64,000 nucleotides of DNA from Protopterus annectens (taxonomy: Eukaryota > Chordata > Ceratodontiformes > Protopteridae), in contig NC_056738.1 in the NCBI RefSeq assembly GCF_019279795.1, positions 479,137,844 through 479,201,843 on the forward strand, given 5' to 3'. Shown here one piece after another: positions 1 to 8,845 of the stretch. A program made the translations under genes and the position numbers. Every line of letters begins with the position of its first letter. The first letter of the stretch is position 1. The notes below the pieces were generated by a model, which was not told the origin of the DNA, ran no database searches, and saw only the letters and a list, made by a program, of their open reading frames with translations.

Positions 1-710
1 ATTACCGAAGGGTAGAAGTCTGAAAGCAAATGTATGCAAATATTCCCTGACAGCAGTGCATGTGGACAAAGGCACAAATAATGGGGGGAAAAATACAATA
101 GAGACACGTCTGAAAAATTGCCCTCACACACTTAGAAAGTTGATAGAAAACAGGATATGTATCAATAGGAGTTCCTGAAGGAAAGAAGCCTGAAAGGCAA
201 ATGAATGCCAGTATTTAATGACTGCAGTCCTCAATGAGTTGTCAGAACACCACAAGACTCACTTATATACCATAATAATAATAATAATAATGTATCATTT
301 TTTTCTAGGCTAAGGAATGTTTAAGTGTAGCTAAGCAGATGTGCACGTTATGGCCCTCCACTTTCCATAGCTTAAACATTCCGTAGGAGATAAATGCAAA
401 TATACAACTGAAATTTCCAAGCTGAGATATTGTAGTGGTTAGAGTCCCAGCTTTGCAGCCAAGCATTCATAGTTCAAGTGTCAAAACAGGCAACTTATTT
501 TTCTATGGGAAAGTAGTGTTAAAATTATTTTTGTAAACTTAAATTATGTCGCAACTGTTTTTTTCTCAACCAGGATAGTGTAGCGGGTCCAAAAGCGAGG
601 TGCAGTCTAGAAAAGATGTGAAACCCCCATATAAACACAAGTGCCCCATTCAGTATAGTCACACAAGAATATAATGTAATGAAAGCACATAGGGGGACAT
701 CAAGGAAGGT
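1..710. repeat. Rep1 dispersed repeat, left arm
   Basis: Non-coding repeat that matches 18,800-19,290 in the same order: a degenerate copy of the ~1 kb satellite tail (near 140-245), a simple AT-rich stretch with (ATA)n near 270-290, then a tRNA-like block near 425-485 with an A-box-like TAGTGG segment and a B-box-like AGTTCAAGT. Its continuation lies at 6743 onward, so one Rep1 copy is split by the Penelope tandem. Family name unknown; 'Rep1' is a local label. Confidence 0.6.
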
Positions 711-726
711 AAACATTAAACTATAA
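711..726. repeat. Target-site duplication, left copy, of PLE tandem
   Basis: AAACATTAAACTATAA here and AAACATTAAATTATAA at 6727-6742 match at 15 of 16 bases and sit exactly where PLE homology stops on both sides. Read as the duplication made when the PLE array integrated. Confidence 0.75.
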
Positions 727-868
727 ATCCAAAAAACTGCGAAAAGTGCACTCACAAATCACTACAAAGAATCCAAAAGAGCGCAATGGGCTAGTAGAGA
801 AGCACTCCACCAACTTAGTAGAACTGCACGATTTATTGATATCCACAAAACCAAGAAAACATTAATGC

Positions 869-932
869 AATTATTACACAGTACGCGTTTTCGTCCACAT
901 AAAACTTGGACTTCATCAGATAATAAATAATT
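869..932 (-). ncRNA. Hammerhead-ribozyme-like motif in PLE 3' segment (copy 1)
   Basis: On the minus strand: CTGATGA (919-913), a 5-bp helix II GTCCA/TGGAC with a 9-nt loop, GAAA (892-889), then the short self-complementary ACGCGT and a UAC that could hold the cleavage site. A possible distal stem I pairs AATTATT with AATAATT (932-926 with 875-869). Hammerheads with a very short helix III are known in Penelope-like elements and amphibian satellites and often act as dimers. One extra A follows the CTGATGA core, so activity is not assured. The same motif recurs at 4953-5016. Confidence 0.7.
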
Positions 933-1277
933 ACACTAATTGCATCTTAAATAGCTCACAAACAACTACATTAACCAATTAAATTCTTAAAAAACATTTC
1001 AAACACACTAATTAGGCTCTCTTAAAAGGCTCATGAATATTAAGTAAGGCTTGTATATTACCACCGCAAATGTATCCAAAATAATTAAATATAGAACTCA
1101 CTTGATATGTCAGAAATAGGTTTCTTAAAAGTTGATAGATAATATTTAATTCATATAACATTAATAATCATTAAAATCCGAACATTAAAAAAAATATATA
1201 AACTTGTTTAGTATACACATATCTGTGTATTAATGAAACTGGAGCCATCTGCTGTCATATTGAACATATAACAGTCT

Positions 1278-3660
1278 TTACACTTTGGCAGCCCTTAATT
1301 TTAATAATGGTAGAAGGGAAATATGGTCATTTAAACCTGGTACTTTTGCTGCTTCCAGGGTTATTTGCCACCATAGTTCTTTATATTCTATCAATTCCTC
1401 CCAAGGGCAACCTCTAATATCTCTCTTGACTTGTTCTAATACAAAGAAAAGGAATTTGTAACCTTCACATTCTTTAGAATGTTTATATAATGCATTTGTA
1501 TCTTTTGCTTTTGATATTTCATATAGATGTTCATATATTCTTCTCAATACTCTCTCCGTTTTACCAACATAAAATGACTTACATTTATGACATAATGCAA
1601 GGTAAATTAATCATTTTGTATCACAACAAAAGTGTCACTTACTTCTAATCCATCTATTCCTACTTTCCAATTGAATTTCGCCTTTATTGATAATATATTC
1701 ACATTGATTACAGCTTCCACATTTAAAAGATCCCATTTTCTTTCTTCCCCCTGTGTGATGTGTACTTTCATAGTACCTGGCATTTCCTGCATTATTGTTA
1801 GTCTCCAAGATTTTTTTCATACTGTAAGAATTTTTGTAAACTACCTTTGGCTTTAATTTTGATACTTCATCTATATCTGTAAATGACACAAATGTTTCCC
1901 ATTCCCTCTGAAAAACCTCCCTGACCTTAAAATTTGAAGCATTGTATTCCAATATCAAAGCCTGTTGATATTCACCATGAATACCCTTATTATTTTTATC
2001 ATCTTTTCCAGAGAAACTTTCGGGTGCAACCCCCCTTTATAGATCTAAATTAGTTGTCTCTACCTTTCTCCACTTCCATCCTGATGTTTTTGACAAAATT
2101 GTCAGGATAACCTTTATCCTTAAACATATTCTCCAAAAGTGCACATTCATTAACAAAATCTGACTCTAAACTAGTCATACGACAACCCCTGACAAATTGT
2201 CCTTTCACTATATTCTTTTTACAATGTAATAGATGTGCACTATTATAGTGGAGAAAGGAATTACAGAAGGTAGTTTTCCTATAAATTCTAGTTTCAAAAT
2301 TCTTATTCATCTTATATATTTCCACATCCAGATATTGTAAAATGTCAGTTGAAGTCTTGTGGGTGAATTTTAGAAAATTAGTGGAGCTGTTGATATATTC
2401 AATAAATGCACTAAACTTGTCATAACCTGCTGTCCAAAAGATAACAATATCGTCCAAAAATCTACGATATAATGTCCAGCAGGTATTAAATTTAGAGTGC
2501 AGGATGAAATTTTCCTCCCACTGTGCCAAAACTAAATTCACAAAAGTGGGAGCACACGCTACACCCATAGAGACACCTTGTATTTGTTGGAAATATTCCC
2601 CATTAAAAATCAAGAAATTGTATTTGAGGACCATATCCATGTCCCATAATAGCTACTTTCTCATGCTGGGATAACTTCTTGTCTTGAAAGATAATTTCCT
2701 CAAACATTAAAAGGCCCATCTCATAAGGAATACATGAAAAGAGATCTATTATATCAAGAGTGACAAACATTAAATCATCAGAGAATAAATCAGGGGTGAT
2801 GTTCCTTAACAAGTCCCATGAGTCTTTAAGTATGGCCTTATTCTGCATACAAATGTGCTTAGTTTTTAAATCAACATATTTAGCCAACGGTAGTGTCTTT
2901 GATCTGTCTGCAGACACTATAGGCCTAAGGGGTGGATCTTCCAAATTTTTATGTATTTTGGGAATACCAAAAATAATTGGTATTCTAGGTTTCGATACAT
3001 ATAAGAAGTCATAAGTTTTACTATCTATAACATTTTCGTATAGCATATCTTTTAACAAAATATCTATCGTGTGATATGCTAAATTGACTTCATTCCTTGG
3101 CACACATGCATATTTCACTTCATCCCTAAGAATTTCATTAATTTTACCTTCGTAAATAATGTTCTCCATAATAACTACTCCTCCTCCCTTATCCGGTTTC
3201 ATAATTCTAACTTCCGCATTGTTTTTCAAAATATTTAGAGTCTCATTCTCTATTTGACTAAGATTGTTTTTATATATTTTGTTCTGTTGTACATTTCTAA
3301 CTTCTTTCTCTAAAATAACTTCCAAGTTCCTAATTTGAGGATGTAGCGGCGGATTAAATGTGGTTCTACATACCAAAGCCTTATTATCATATCAAGTATT
3401 AGATGTGTTGTTCCTAGAGAACAAAATTTCTAAATTTACTTTCCTTAAAAACAGTTTGATGTCAAGTAATGTCCTTGTTAGGTCCCCCTTAACATAGGGT
3501 ATGTATTTCAATCCTTTACTTAGTAGTCTAAAATGTTCCTTCGTCAGAATAATGTCACTAAAATTGTATATAGAGAAATCGTTGTAGCTGTTCTTAACTC
3601 CAATAACTGAAATTTCATCATTTACTATATTTGGGGGTGGGTGGTTTAAGTCTAAAACTT
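1278..3660 (-). pseudogene. PLE reverse transcriptase-GIY-YIG endonuclease, copy 1
   Basis: Degenerate pol of the full-length PLE. In order: an N-terminal region with SKGLKYIP and FNPPLHPQIR, typical of PLE RTs; RT motif A as LDIIDLFSCIP (near 2750); motif B GVSMGVACAPTF (near 2570); motif C FLDDIVIF (near 2455); an inter-domain linker; and a GIY-YIG nuclease with CHKCKSFYVGKTER and the downstream RIYEH (near 1530-1590). Lesions: an in-frame TGA just upstream of the FNPPL segment (about 3394), a frameshift near 2640 between motifs A and B, further shifts near 1990-2050, a Gly-to-stop change near 1634 where copy 2 has GGA, a Leu-to-stop change near 1616, and a 3-bp loss near 1550. The product would reverse-transcribe element RNA at a nicked target; here it cannot be made intact. 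Confidence 0.88.
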
Positions 3661-4785
3661 TCCCCTCCCCATCCCCCCCCTCTGAAAATTTCCATTTCTA
3701 AATTGTTGTTGGTTGACATAGTTATCTTCTCTATTTAGAGGTGGAAATTCATAATTGTAATCGTAATTGTTCCATCTATTTGATTTCTCTTCATCGTTGT
3801 TAGTATTATCTTGTTTTTTACTGTTGTTTCCATAAAAATCCCATTTCATATAGGGTGGTTTGGGGTAACTCGTTTTATTCTGATATTCACGTAAATCCCT
3901 CTTCAATTTATTCATCTTTCTATTAATTAGGTCATTACATTTCATGTCAATATCATCCCTAACTTTAAAATATTTTTCCTTTTCTTCCCTTATCCCATGT
4001 ATTAAATCTTCCTTAATATAAGTATCCAGTTCATCTATTTCCCCTTTTAACATATCTTGTTTTCTACCATTCTCCTTAATAATGAGTCTTAAAATATCAA
4101 TAACAGATTTGTTAAAAACTTCCAACAATTCATGATGAAATTCAGAGCCAGCCTGAACATTGTTAGGGTATTTCCAGACCCTTAACCCTTTCGGGACAAC
4201 ATTCCTGTTTATACATTCTAAAAGATAAGCATTTTCAATACTCAATGTCCTGTATTTGAACATAAGCTTAGAAATTTTATCCAATTTGACAGCATATGAG
4301 TCTCCGTTAGGTAAACCAGATTGGTTACCCTTGTCAATTTGAAAACAAAAGCTTGCTTTCAACCATTCGCTTGTATCTTTACTATGCGAAGTAATTGGAA
4401 CAGTACCTGTAAGTGCCTGAGTACGAATAGGCACTTTAAGTTTGTTAGTGATATCAGTACCATTGGCGTCTTCAGCCTCATTGCGTTCTACTTCATGCCC
4501 GAAAATCCTCGGTGTAGCAGCTGGGTTGAATGTAGCACCATTCGGTTCAAATACATCCCCTGGGTCGTTAACGTCATTTAAGTTCTCTCTTTTCCTTTTT
4601 TGTTTTTGCACATAAAACCCTTCGGTTCCACTTCCTTTTGCGTTACAGATACCCAGATTGCTACCAACCAAGGAATGGCAGAGTGGGGTGAGTAGGTCAA
4701 TTAACTCAGTGAGTTGGCCAATCAGTTTGCGTGATTGACCCACCTCTTCCTGTCCCTTACTACTCACCAGAGAGGCTCCCTCCAT
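3652..4785 (-). CDS. PLE ORF1-like protein, RNA-binding-like tail
   Basis: Uninterrupted 377-residue frame from the Met at 4785 (MEGASLVSSKG). The frame stays open 18 codons further up, across the unit junction into the neighbouring pseudo-LTR, to a Met at 4839. The Met at 4785 is preferred because the upstream codons belong to the repeated 3' segment. Visible parts: an N-terminal helical stretch, a basic KQKRKREN segment, a Lys/Glu-rich middle that looks coiled-coil (GEIDELDTYIKEDL, REEKEKYFKVRDDID), and an Asn/Tyr/Gly-rich C-terminus ending QRGGMGRGKF, which suggests nucleic-acid binding. No catalytic motif was recognised. The stop overlaps the pol frame, which is read in -1 relative to this one and begins around a run of eight Gs (3671-3678 region). 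ORF1 and pol may therefore be one ancestral frame broken by an indel in that G run, or two overlapping ORFs. Function is inferred from position and composition only. Confidence 0.7.
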   Translation of the reverse strand: MEGASLVSSKGQEEVGQSRKLIGQLTELIDLLTPLCHSLVGSNLGICNAKGSGTEGFYVQKQKRKRENLNDVNDPGDVFEPNGATFNPAATPRIFGHEVERNEAEDANGTDITNKLKVPIRTQALTGTVPITSHSKDTSEWLKASFCFQIDKGNQSGLPNGDSYAVKLDKISKLMFKYRTLSIENAYLLECINRNVVPKGLRVWKYPNNVQAGSEFHHELLEVFNKSVIDILRLIIKENGRKQDMLKGEIDELDTYIKEDLIHGIREEKEKYFKVRDDIDMKCNDLINRKMNKLKRDLREYQNKTSYPKPPYMKWDFYGNNSKKQDNTNNDEEKSNRWNNYDYNYEFPPLNREDNYVNQQQFRNGNFQRGGMGRGKF

Positions 4786-4952
4786 AGCCCGTTCCACAAA
4801 CACAAACCAAATCCAAAAAACTGCGAAAAGTGCACTCACAAATCACTACAAAGAATCCAAAAGAGCGCAATGGGCTAATAGAGAAGCACTCCACCAACTT
4901 AGTAGAACTGCACGATTTATTGATATCCACAAAACCAAGAAAACATTAACGC

Positions 4953-5016
4953 AATTATTACACAGTACGCGTTTTCGTCCACATAAAACTTGGACTTCAT
5001 CAGATAATAAATAATT
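4953..5016 (-). ncRNA. Hammerhead-ribozyme-like motif in PLE 3' segment (copy 2)
   Basis: Base-for-base repeat of the copy 1 motif at +4,084 (CTGATGA at 5003-4997, GAAA at 4976-4973, same helix II and ACGCGT). Two such motifs one unit apart would let a tandem transcript be cut into unit-length RNA. Confidence 0.7.
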
Positions 5017-5365
5017 ACACTAATTGCATCTTAAATAGCTCACAAACAACTACAGTAACCAATTAAATTCTTAAAAAACATTTCAAACACACTAATCAGG
5101 CTCTCTTAAAAGGCTCATGAATATTAAGTAAGGCTTGTATATTACCACCGCAAATGTATCTAAAATAATTAAATAAATATAGAACTCACTTGATATGTCA
5201 TACATAGGTTTCTTAAAAGTTGATAGATAATATTTAATTCATATAACATTAATAATCATTAAAATCCGAACATTTAAAAAAATATATAAACTTGTTTAGT
5301 ATATACATATCTGTGTATTAATGAAACTGGCGCCATCTGCTGTCATATTGAACATATAACAGTCT

Positions 5366-6726
5366 TTACACTTTGGCAGCCCTTAATTTTAATAATGATA
5401 GAAGGGAAATATGGTCATTTAAACCTGGTACTTTTGCTGCTTCCAGGGTTATTTGCCACCATAGTTCTTTATATTCTATCAATTCCTCCCAAGGGCCACC
5501 TCTAATATCTCTCTTGACTTGTTCTAATACAAAGAAAAGGAATTTGTAACCTTCACATTCTTTAGAATGTTTATATAATGCATTTGTATCTTTTGCTTTT
5601 GATATTTCGTATCGATGTTCATATATTCTTCTCCTCAATGGTCTCTCCGTTTTACCAACATAAAATGACTTACATTTATGACATAATGCAAGGTAAATTA
5701 ATAATTTTGTATCACAACAAAAGTGTCCCTTACTTCTAATCCATCTATTCCTACTTTCCAGATGAATTTCGCCTTTATTGATAATATATTCACATTGATT
5801 ACAGCTTCCACATTTAAAAGTTCCCATTTTCTTTTTTCCCCCTATGTGATGTGTACTTTCATAGTACCTGGCATTTCCTGCATTATTGTTAGTCTCCAAG
5901 ATTTTTTTCATACTGTAAGAATTTTTGTAAACTACCTTTGGCTTTAATTTTGATACTTCATCTATATCTCTAAATGACACAAATCTTTCCCATTACCTCT
6001 GAAAAACCTTCCTGACCTTAAAATTTGAAGCATTGTATTCCAATATCAAAGCCTGTTGATATTCACCATGAATACCCTTATTATTGTCATCTTTTTCAGA
6101 GAAACTTTTGGGTGCAACCCCCTTTATAGGTCTAAATTTGTTGTCTCTACCTTTCTCCACTTCGATCCTGATGTTTTTGACAAAATTGTCAGGATAACCT
6201 TTATCCTTAAACCTATTCTCCAAAAGTGCACATTCATTAACAAAATCTGACTCTAAACTAGTCATACGACAACCCCTGACAAATTGTTCTTTCACTATAT
6301 TCTTTTTACAATGTAATGGATGTGCACTATTATAGTGGAGAAAGGAATTACAGAAGGTAGTTTTCCTATAAATTCTAGTTTCAAAATTCTTATTCATCTT
6401 ATATATTTCCACATCCAGATATTGTAAAATGTCAGTTAAAGTCTTGTGGGTGAATTTTAGAAAATTAGTGGAGGTGTTGATATATTCAATAAATTCACTA
6501 AACTTGTCATAACCTGCTGTCCAAAGATAACAATATTGTCCAAAAATCTACGATATAATGTCCAGCAGGTATTAAATTTAGAGTGCAGGATGAAATTTTC
6601 CTCCCACTGTGCCAAAACTAAATCCGCAAAAGTGGGAGCACACGCTGCACCCATAGAGACACCTTGTATTTGTTGGAAATATTCCCCATTAAAAATCAAG
6701 AAATTGTATTTGAGGACCATATCCTC
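5366..6726 (-). pseudogene. PLE reverse transcriptase-GIY-YIG endonuclease, copy 2 (5'-truncated)
   Basis: The frame begins inside RT just before motif B (GVSMGAACAPTF, near 6655). Motif C reads FLDN rather than FLDD, so an essential Asp is changed. A 1-bp deletion near 6526 and a stop at about 5993 (CAG AGG TAA, where copy 1 has GGA) break the frame. The endonuclease part (5366-5980, 204 residues) is open and well kept: a Cys-rich patch FKCGSCNQCEYI, then LALCHKCKSFYVGKTERPL with the YVG signature, then RRRIYEH and the C-terminal WEELIEYKELWW. This copy shows the original sense codons where copy 1 has stops. Confidence 0.87.
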
Positions 6727-6742
6727 AAACATTAAATTATAA
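6727..6742. repeat. Target-site duplication, right copy, of PLE tandem
   Basis: Partner of 711-726 with one C/T difference. Rep1 sequence resumes immediately to the right (TATGTCAGTAATG matches the Rep1 copy at about 19,275-19,290). Confidence 0.75.
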
Positions 6743-7160
6743 TATGTCAGTAATGATGAATCAATCCCACAGTCCTGATACTCTATAAAATGAAATTTGA
6801 GCAATGCTAAGTAGTGCTCAGCTATGCTAAGCTGGTGAAAGCATTGCGCAAAAGTAAATTCTAAGCAATAAGTAGCCCAGCTAAATGGATTTGTGCATTG
6901 GTAAGCAATGCTCAACATCTAACTCTCTAAGCACTGCCAACCTTAGCTAAGTGGGTTTGTGCATCACTTAGCTTAGCTCAGCATATTCAAAATGGTCCAA
7001 TGATGGCAAAGGGCAGGAATTTGGCACTACAAAACCTCGCAGGTGGGAATACAGCCATTACGAGTTGTAGCTCATCTTTGCAGGCACTATGGCAGGTGTA
7101 GGAGAGGGATTGCACTTTCAAGCACACTGCTGGCGCATTCAGGAGTCCAGGGTCAGGGTC
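6743..7160. repeat. Rep1 dispersed repeat, right arm with TTAGC-type palindromes
   Basis: Continues the Rep1 copy interrupted at 710. Contains many short GCTAAGC/GCTTAGC words (6800-6980) that also occur at 14,580-14,640 and 19,350-19,500. The final part, from about 7000 to 7160, has no recognised match. Confidence 0.5.
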
Positions 7161-8226
7161 TAGTGAAAGACCATAGGTTAATAGGTGGGTACTAGGCTAT
7201 TTGCCCAAAGGCATTTATAAGCCTAGCCAGAATGTGTTGGCTTTTGCCACCCCCTTAGATTAGTTTCCTGTGCATCTGTCCAGCAGAGCCAATTAAGTGA
7301 TCCCCTGGGTAAGCTTTCTGTTTCCCATCCACTTGTCAAGGTTTCTCTTGAAGAGTGTTAGCAAGGAGCTTTACCTAATGTAGATTGGAATCTTGTTTCA
7401 AAGCATGGGAAGTCTCTGGGACAGGAATCTATCCCTCCAGCATGTTCTACTTATTGCTGTGGTGAGGTTTAGATCCCGAGAGCATGTGGCCTGAGGGGAT
7501 ATGGTTTTCTTTAGGTGGAGCATGTCCATCAATTCTGGGTTGGACATGGCCTTGTATGTCAGGCAGAGATCACCTCTGAGTAGGCTGTATGTAATCGAGT
7601 ACAGCTGGAGTTTCTTCAGTCAAGTTGCATAGGTTATCTGTATGAGGCTAGTGATCCTCTTGGTGAGGTACTTCTGTGGTCTTTCCAGCTGCTGCAAGTG
7701 ACTTGTAAGGTACATCCCAAATGGGGAGTTGTACTCTGTGATGGGTCTGATGAGTGATGACTAGAGGGGCACAATGACCTCTTTTGATCTGGATGTGAAC
7801 CCTTTTGTGATTAGGTGGGCCACATAGAAGGATTTTTGAACCACTTTGGCAATGTGATTATCAAAGGAGAGATTACTATCTACTTGGGTCCCCAAATCCG
7901 TTATTACATCTTCCGTATTTAGGGGACTACCACCTATGAGGTAGCTTGTGGGTACTTTGTTTTTTCCAAAGGGGATGACTATGCACTTTTTTGCATTTAG
8001 CTTGAGGCCATGATTTTGATACCAGGTATCCGTCTCAGTGAGACCCCTTTGGAGGATGTCTGTGTCAGCCGGAGAGTCAGTTATAGCCCCTAGTTTGCAG
8101 TTGTCTGCGAACTTGTTCAGCCATAATCCTCCTGTGTTTGCCTGTACCTCTCAGAAGTATATGCCATACAGGAGGGTCCTAGGACTAATGTTTTGGTTTA
8201 GAGGGGTCCATAATTGTATGACCCCC

Positions 8227-8570
8227 CCATGTGGTTTACCTAGTGGAGTGTGAACTATGTGGGGCCTTTTATGTAGGAAAAACTAATAGACCATTACGTG
8301 ATAGAATGAGGGAACATTTGTACAACATTAGAAAGAAATCACCTAATAATGCCCTGTCTAAACACGTCATGGAACAAGGTACTCAACATGCTTTTAGGTT
8401 TAGAGTTGTTGAGGCAGTAGCTTTAAGTCCAAAGGGGGTGATATCAGAACATATACTGAATATAGAGAGACAAATTGGATCATCATTTTACAAGCAGATA
8501 GGGGTAAAGGTTTAAATGAGAGGGCATCTATTAGACCTGCTTTGAAAAGGAGGAGATTGCATAAGTAGTA
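8227..8570 (+). pseudogene. PLE-3 GIY-YIG endonuclease domain (truncated)
   Basis: The open part (8231-8515) starts VYLVECELCGAFYVGKTNRP, with paired Cys and the YVG core, followed by LRDRMREHLYNIRKK (conserved Arg and His) and an Asn/Leu-Ser-Lys-His segment. A frameshift near 8495 moves the C-terminal end (GLNERASIRPALKRR) into another frame, ending near 8567. The RT domain is absent because the element is 5'-truncated. In PLEs this domain nicks target DNA. Confidence 0.83.
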
Positions 8571-8799
8571 TTATGGTTGTATTATTTTATTCATATGTGC
8601 TTTTTATTTTGTTTTAAACATTCATGTTATTCATTTTGATGTTATTAATTTAGAGTGTTGCAGTTTTATATTAATATATAATGTGAGTGTATATGGTTTG
8701 TGAGTTGTTGTTCTGAGTCTGTAACTTTAACCCTGGTTAATTGAATAATTGATGTGGAGATTTTTATTTATATATAATGGGATCCCTATCTTTATGAAC

Positions 8800-8845
8800 T
8801 ATTTCGTCTGAAGAAGCTCCTAAGTGAAAGCGCTTACCATTTATT
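8800..8845 (+). ncRNA. Hammerhead-like motif in PLE-3 3' segment
   Basis: CTGAAGA (8808-8814, fits CUGANGA), a minimal helix II GCT/AGT with loop CCTA, GAAA (8826-8829), then self-complementary GCGC and UUAC. It has the same order and the same extra A after the core as the motifs at 869-932 and 4953-5016. Stem I was not resolved. Confidence 0.55.

Larger units (their letters stand above)
727..4810 (-). mobile_element. Penelope-like element, full-length unit (PLE copy 1)
   Basis: A 4,084-bp unit read right to left: 5' end at the junction with the second copy (4810/4811), ORF1-like frame (4785-3652), RT plus GIY-YIG endonuclease frame (about 3660-1278), then a 3' non-coding segment of about 550 bp with a hammerhead-like motif. 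The segment from 727 upward is nearly identical to that from 4811 upward (constant offset 4,084 over the first several hundred bases), so the 3' segment occurs on both sides of the unit, as in the pseudo-LTR arrangement known for Penelope elements. The pol frame carries stops and frameshifts, so this copy is dead for pol. RT and endonuclease types resemble the Penelope/Neptune group of fish and amphibians; the exact subfamily is not determinable here. Confidence 0.88.
4811..6726 (-). mobile_element. Penelope-like element, 5'-truncated unit (PLE copy 2)
   Basis: Second, upstream unit of the head-to-tail tandem. It contains only the downstream part of RT, the GIY-YIG endonuclease and the 3' non-coding/pseudo-LTR segment with a second hammerhead-like motif. 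Similarity to copy 1 (727-2640) is very high and stops at about 6725, where the target duplication begins; upstream of that is Rep1. The truncated unit followed without a gap by a complete unit is the typical Penelope insertion form, in which the partial copy supplies the left pseudo-LTR. Confidence 0.87.

Noticed and set aside
6726..6918. Extension of PLE copy 2 RT upstream of 6726
   Set aside because: The frame stays open into Rep1, but nucleotide homology to copy 1 ends at about 6725 and Rep1 plus the target duplication begin there.
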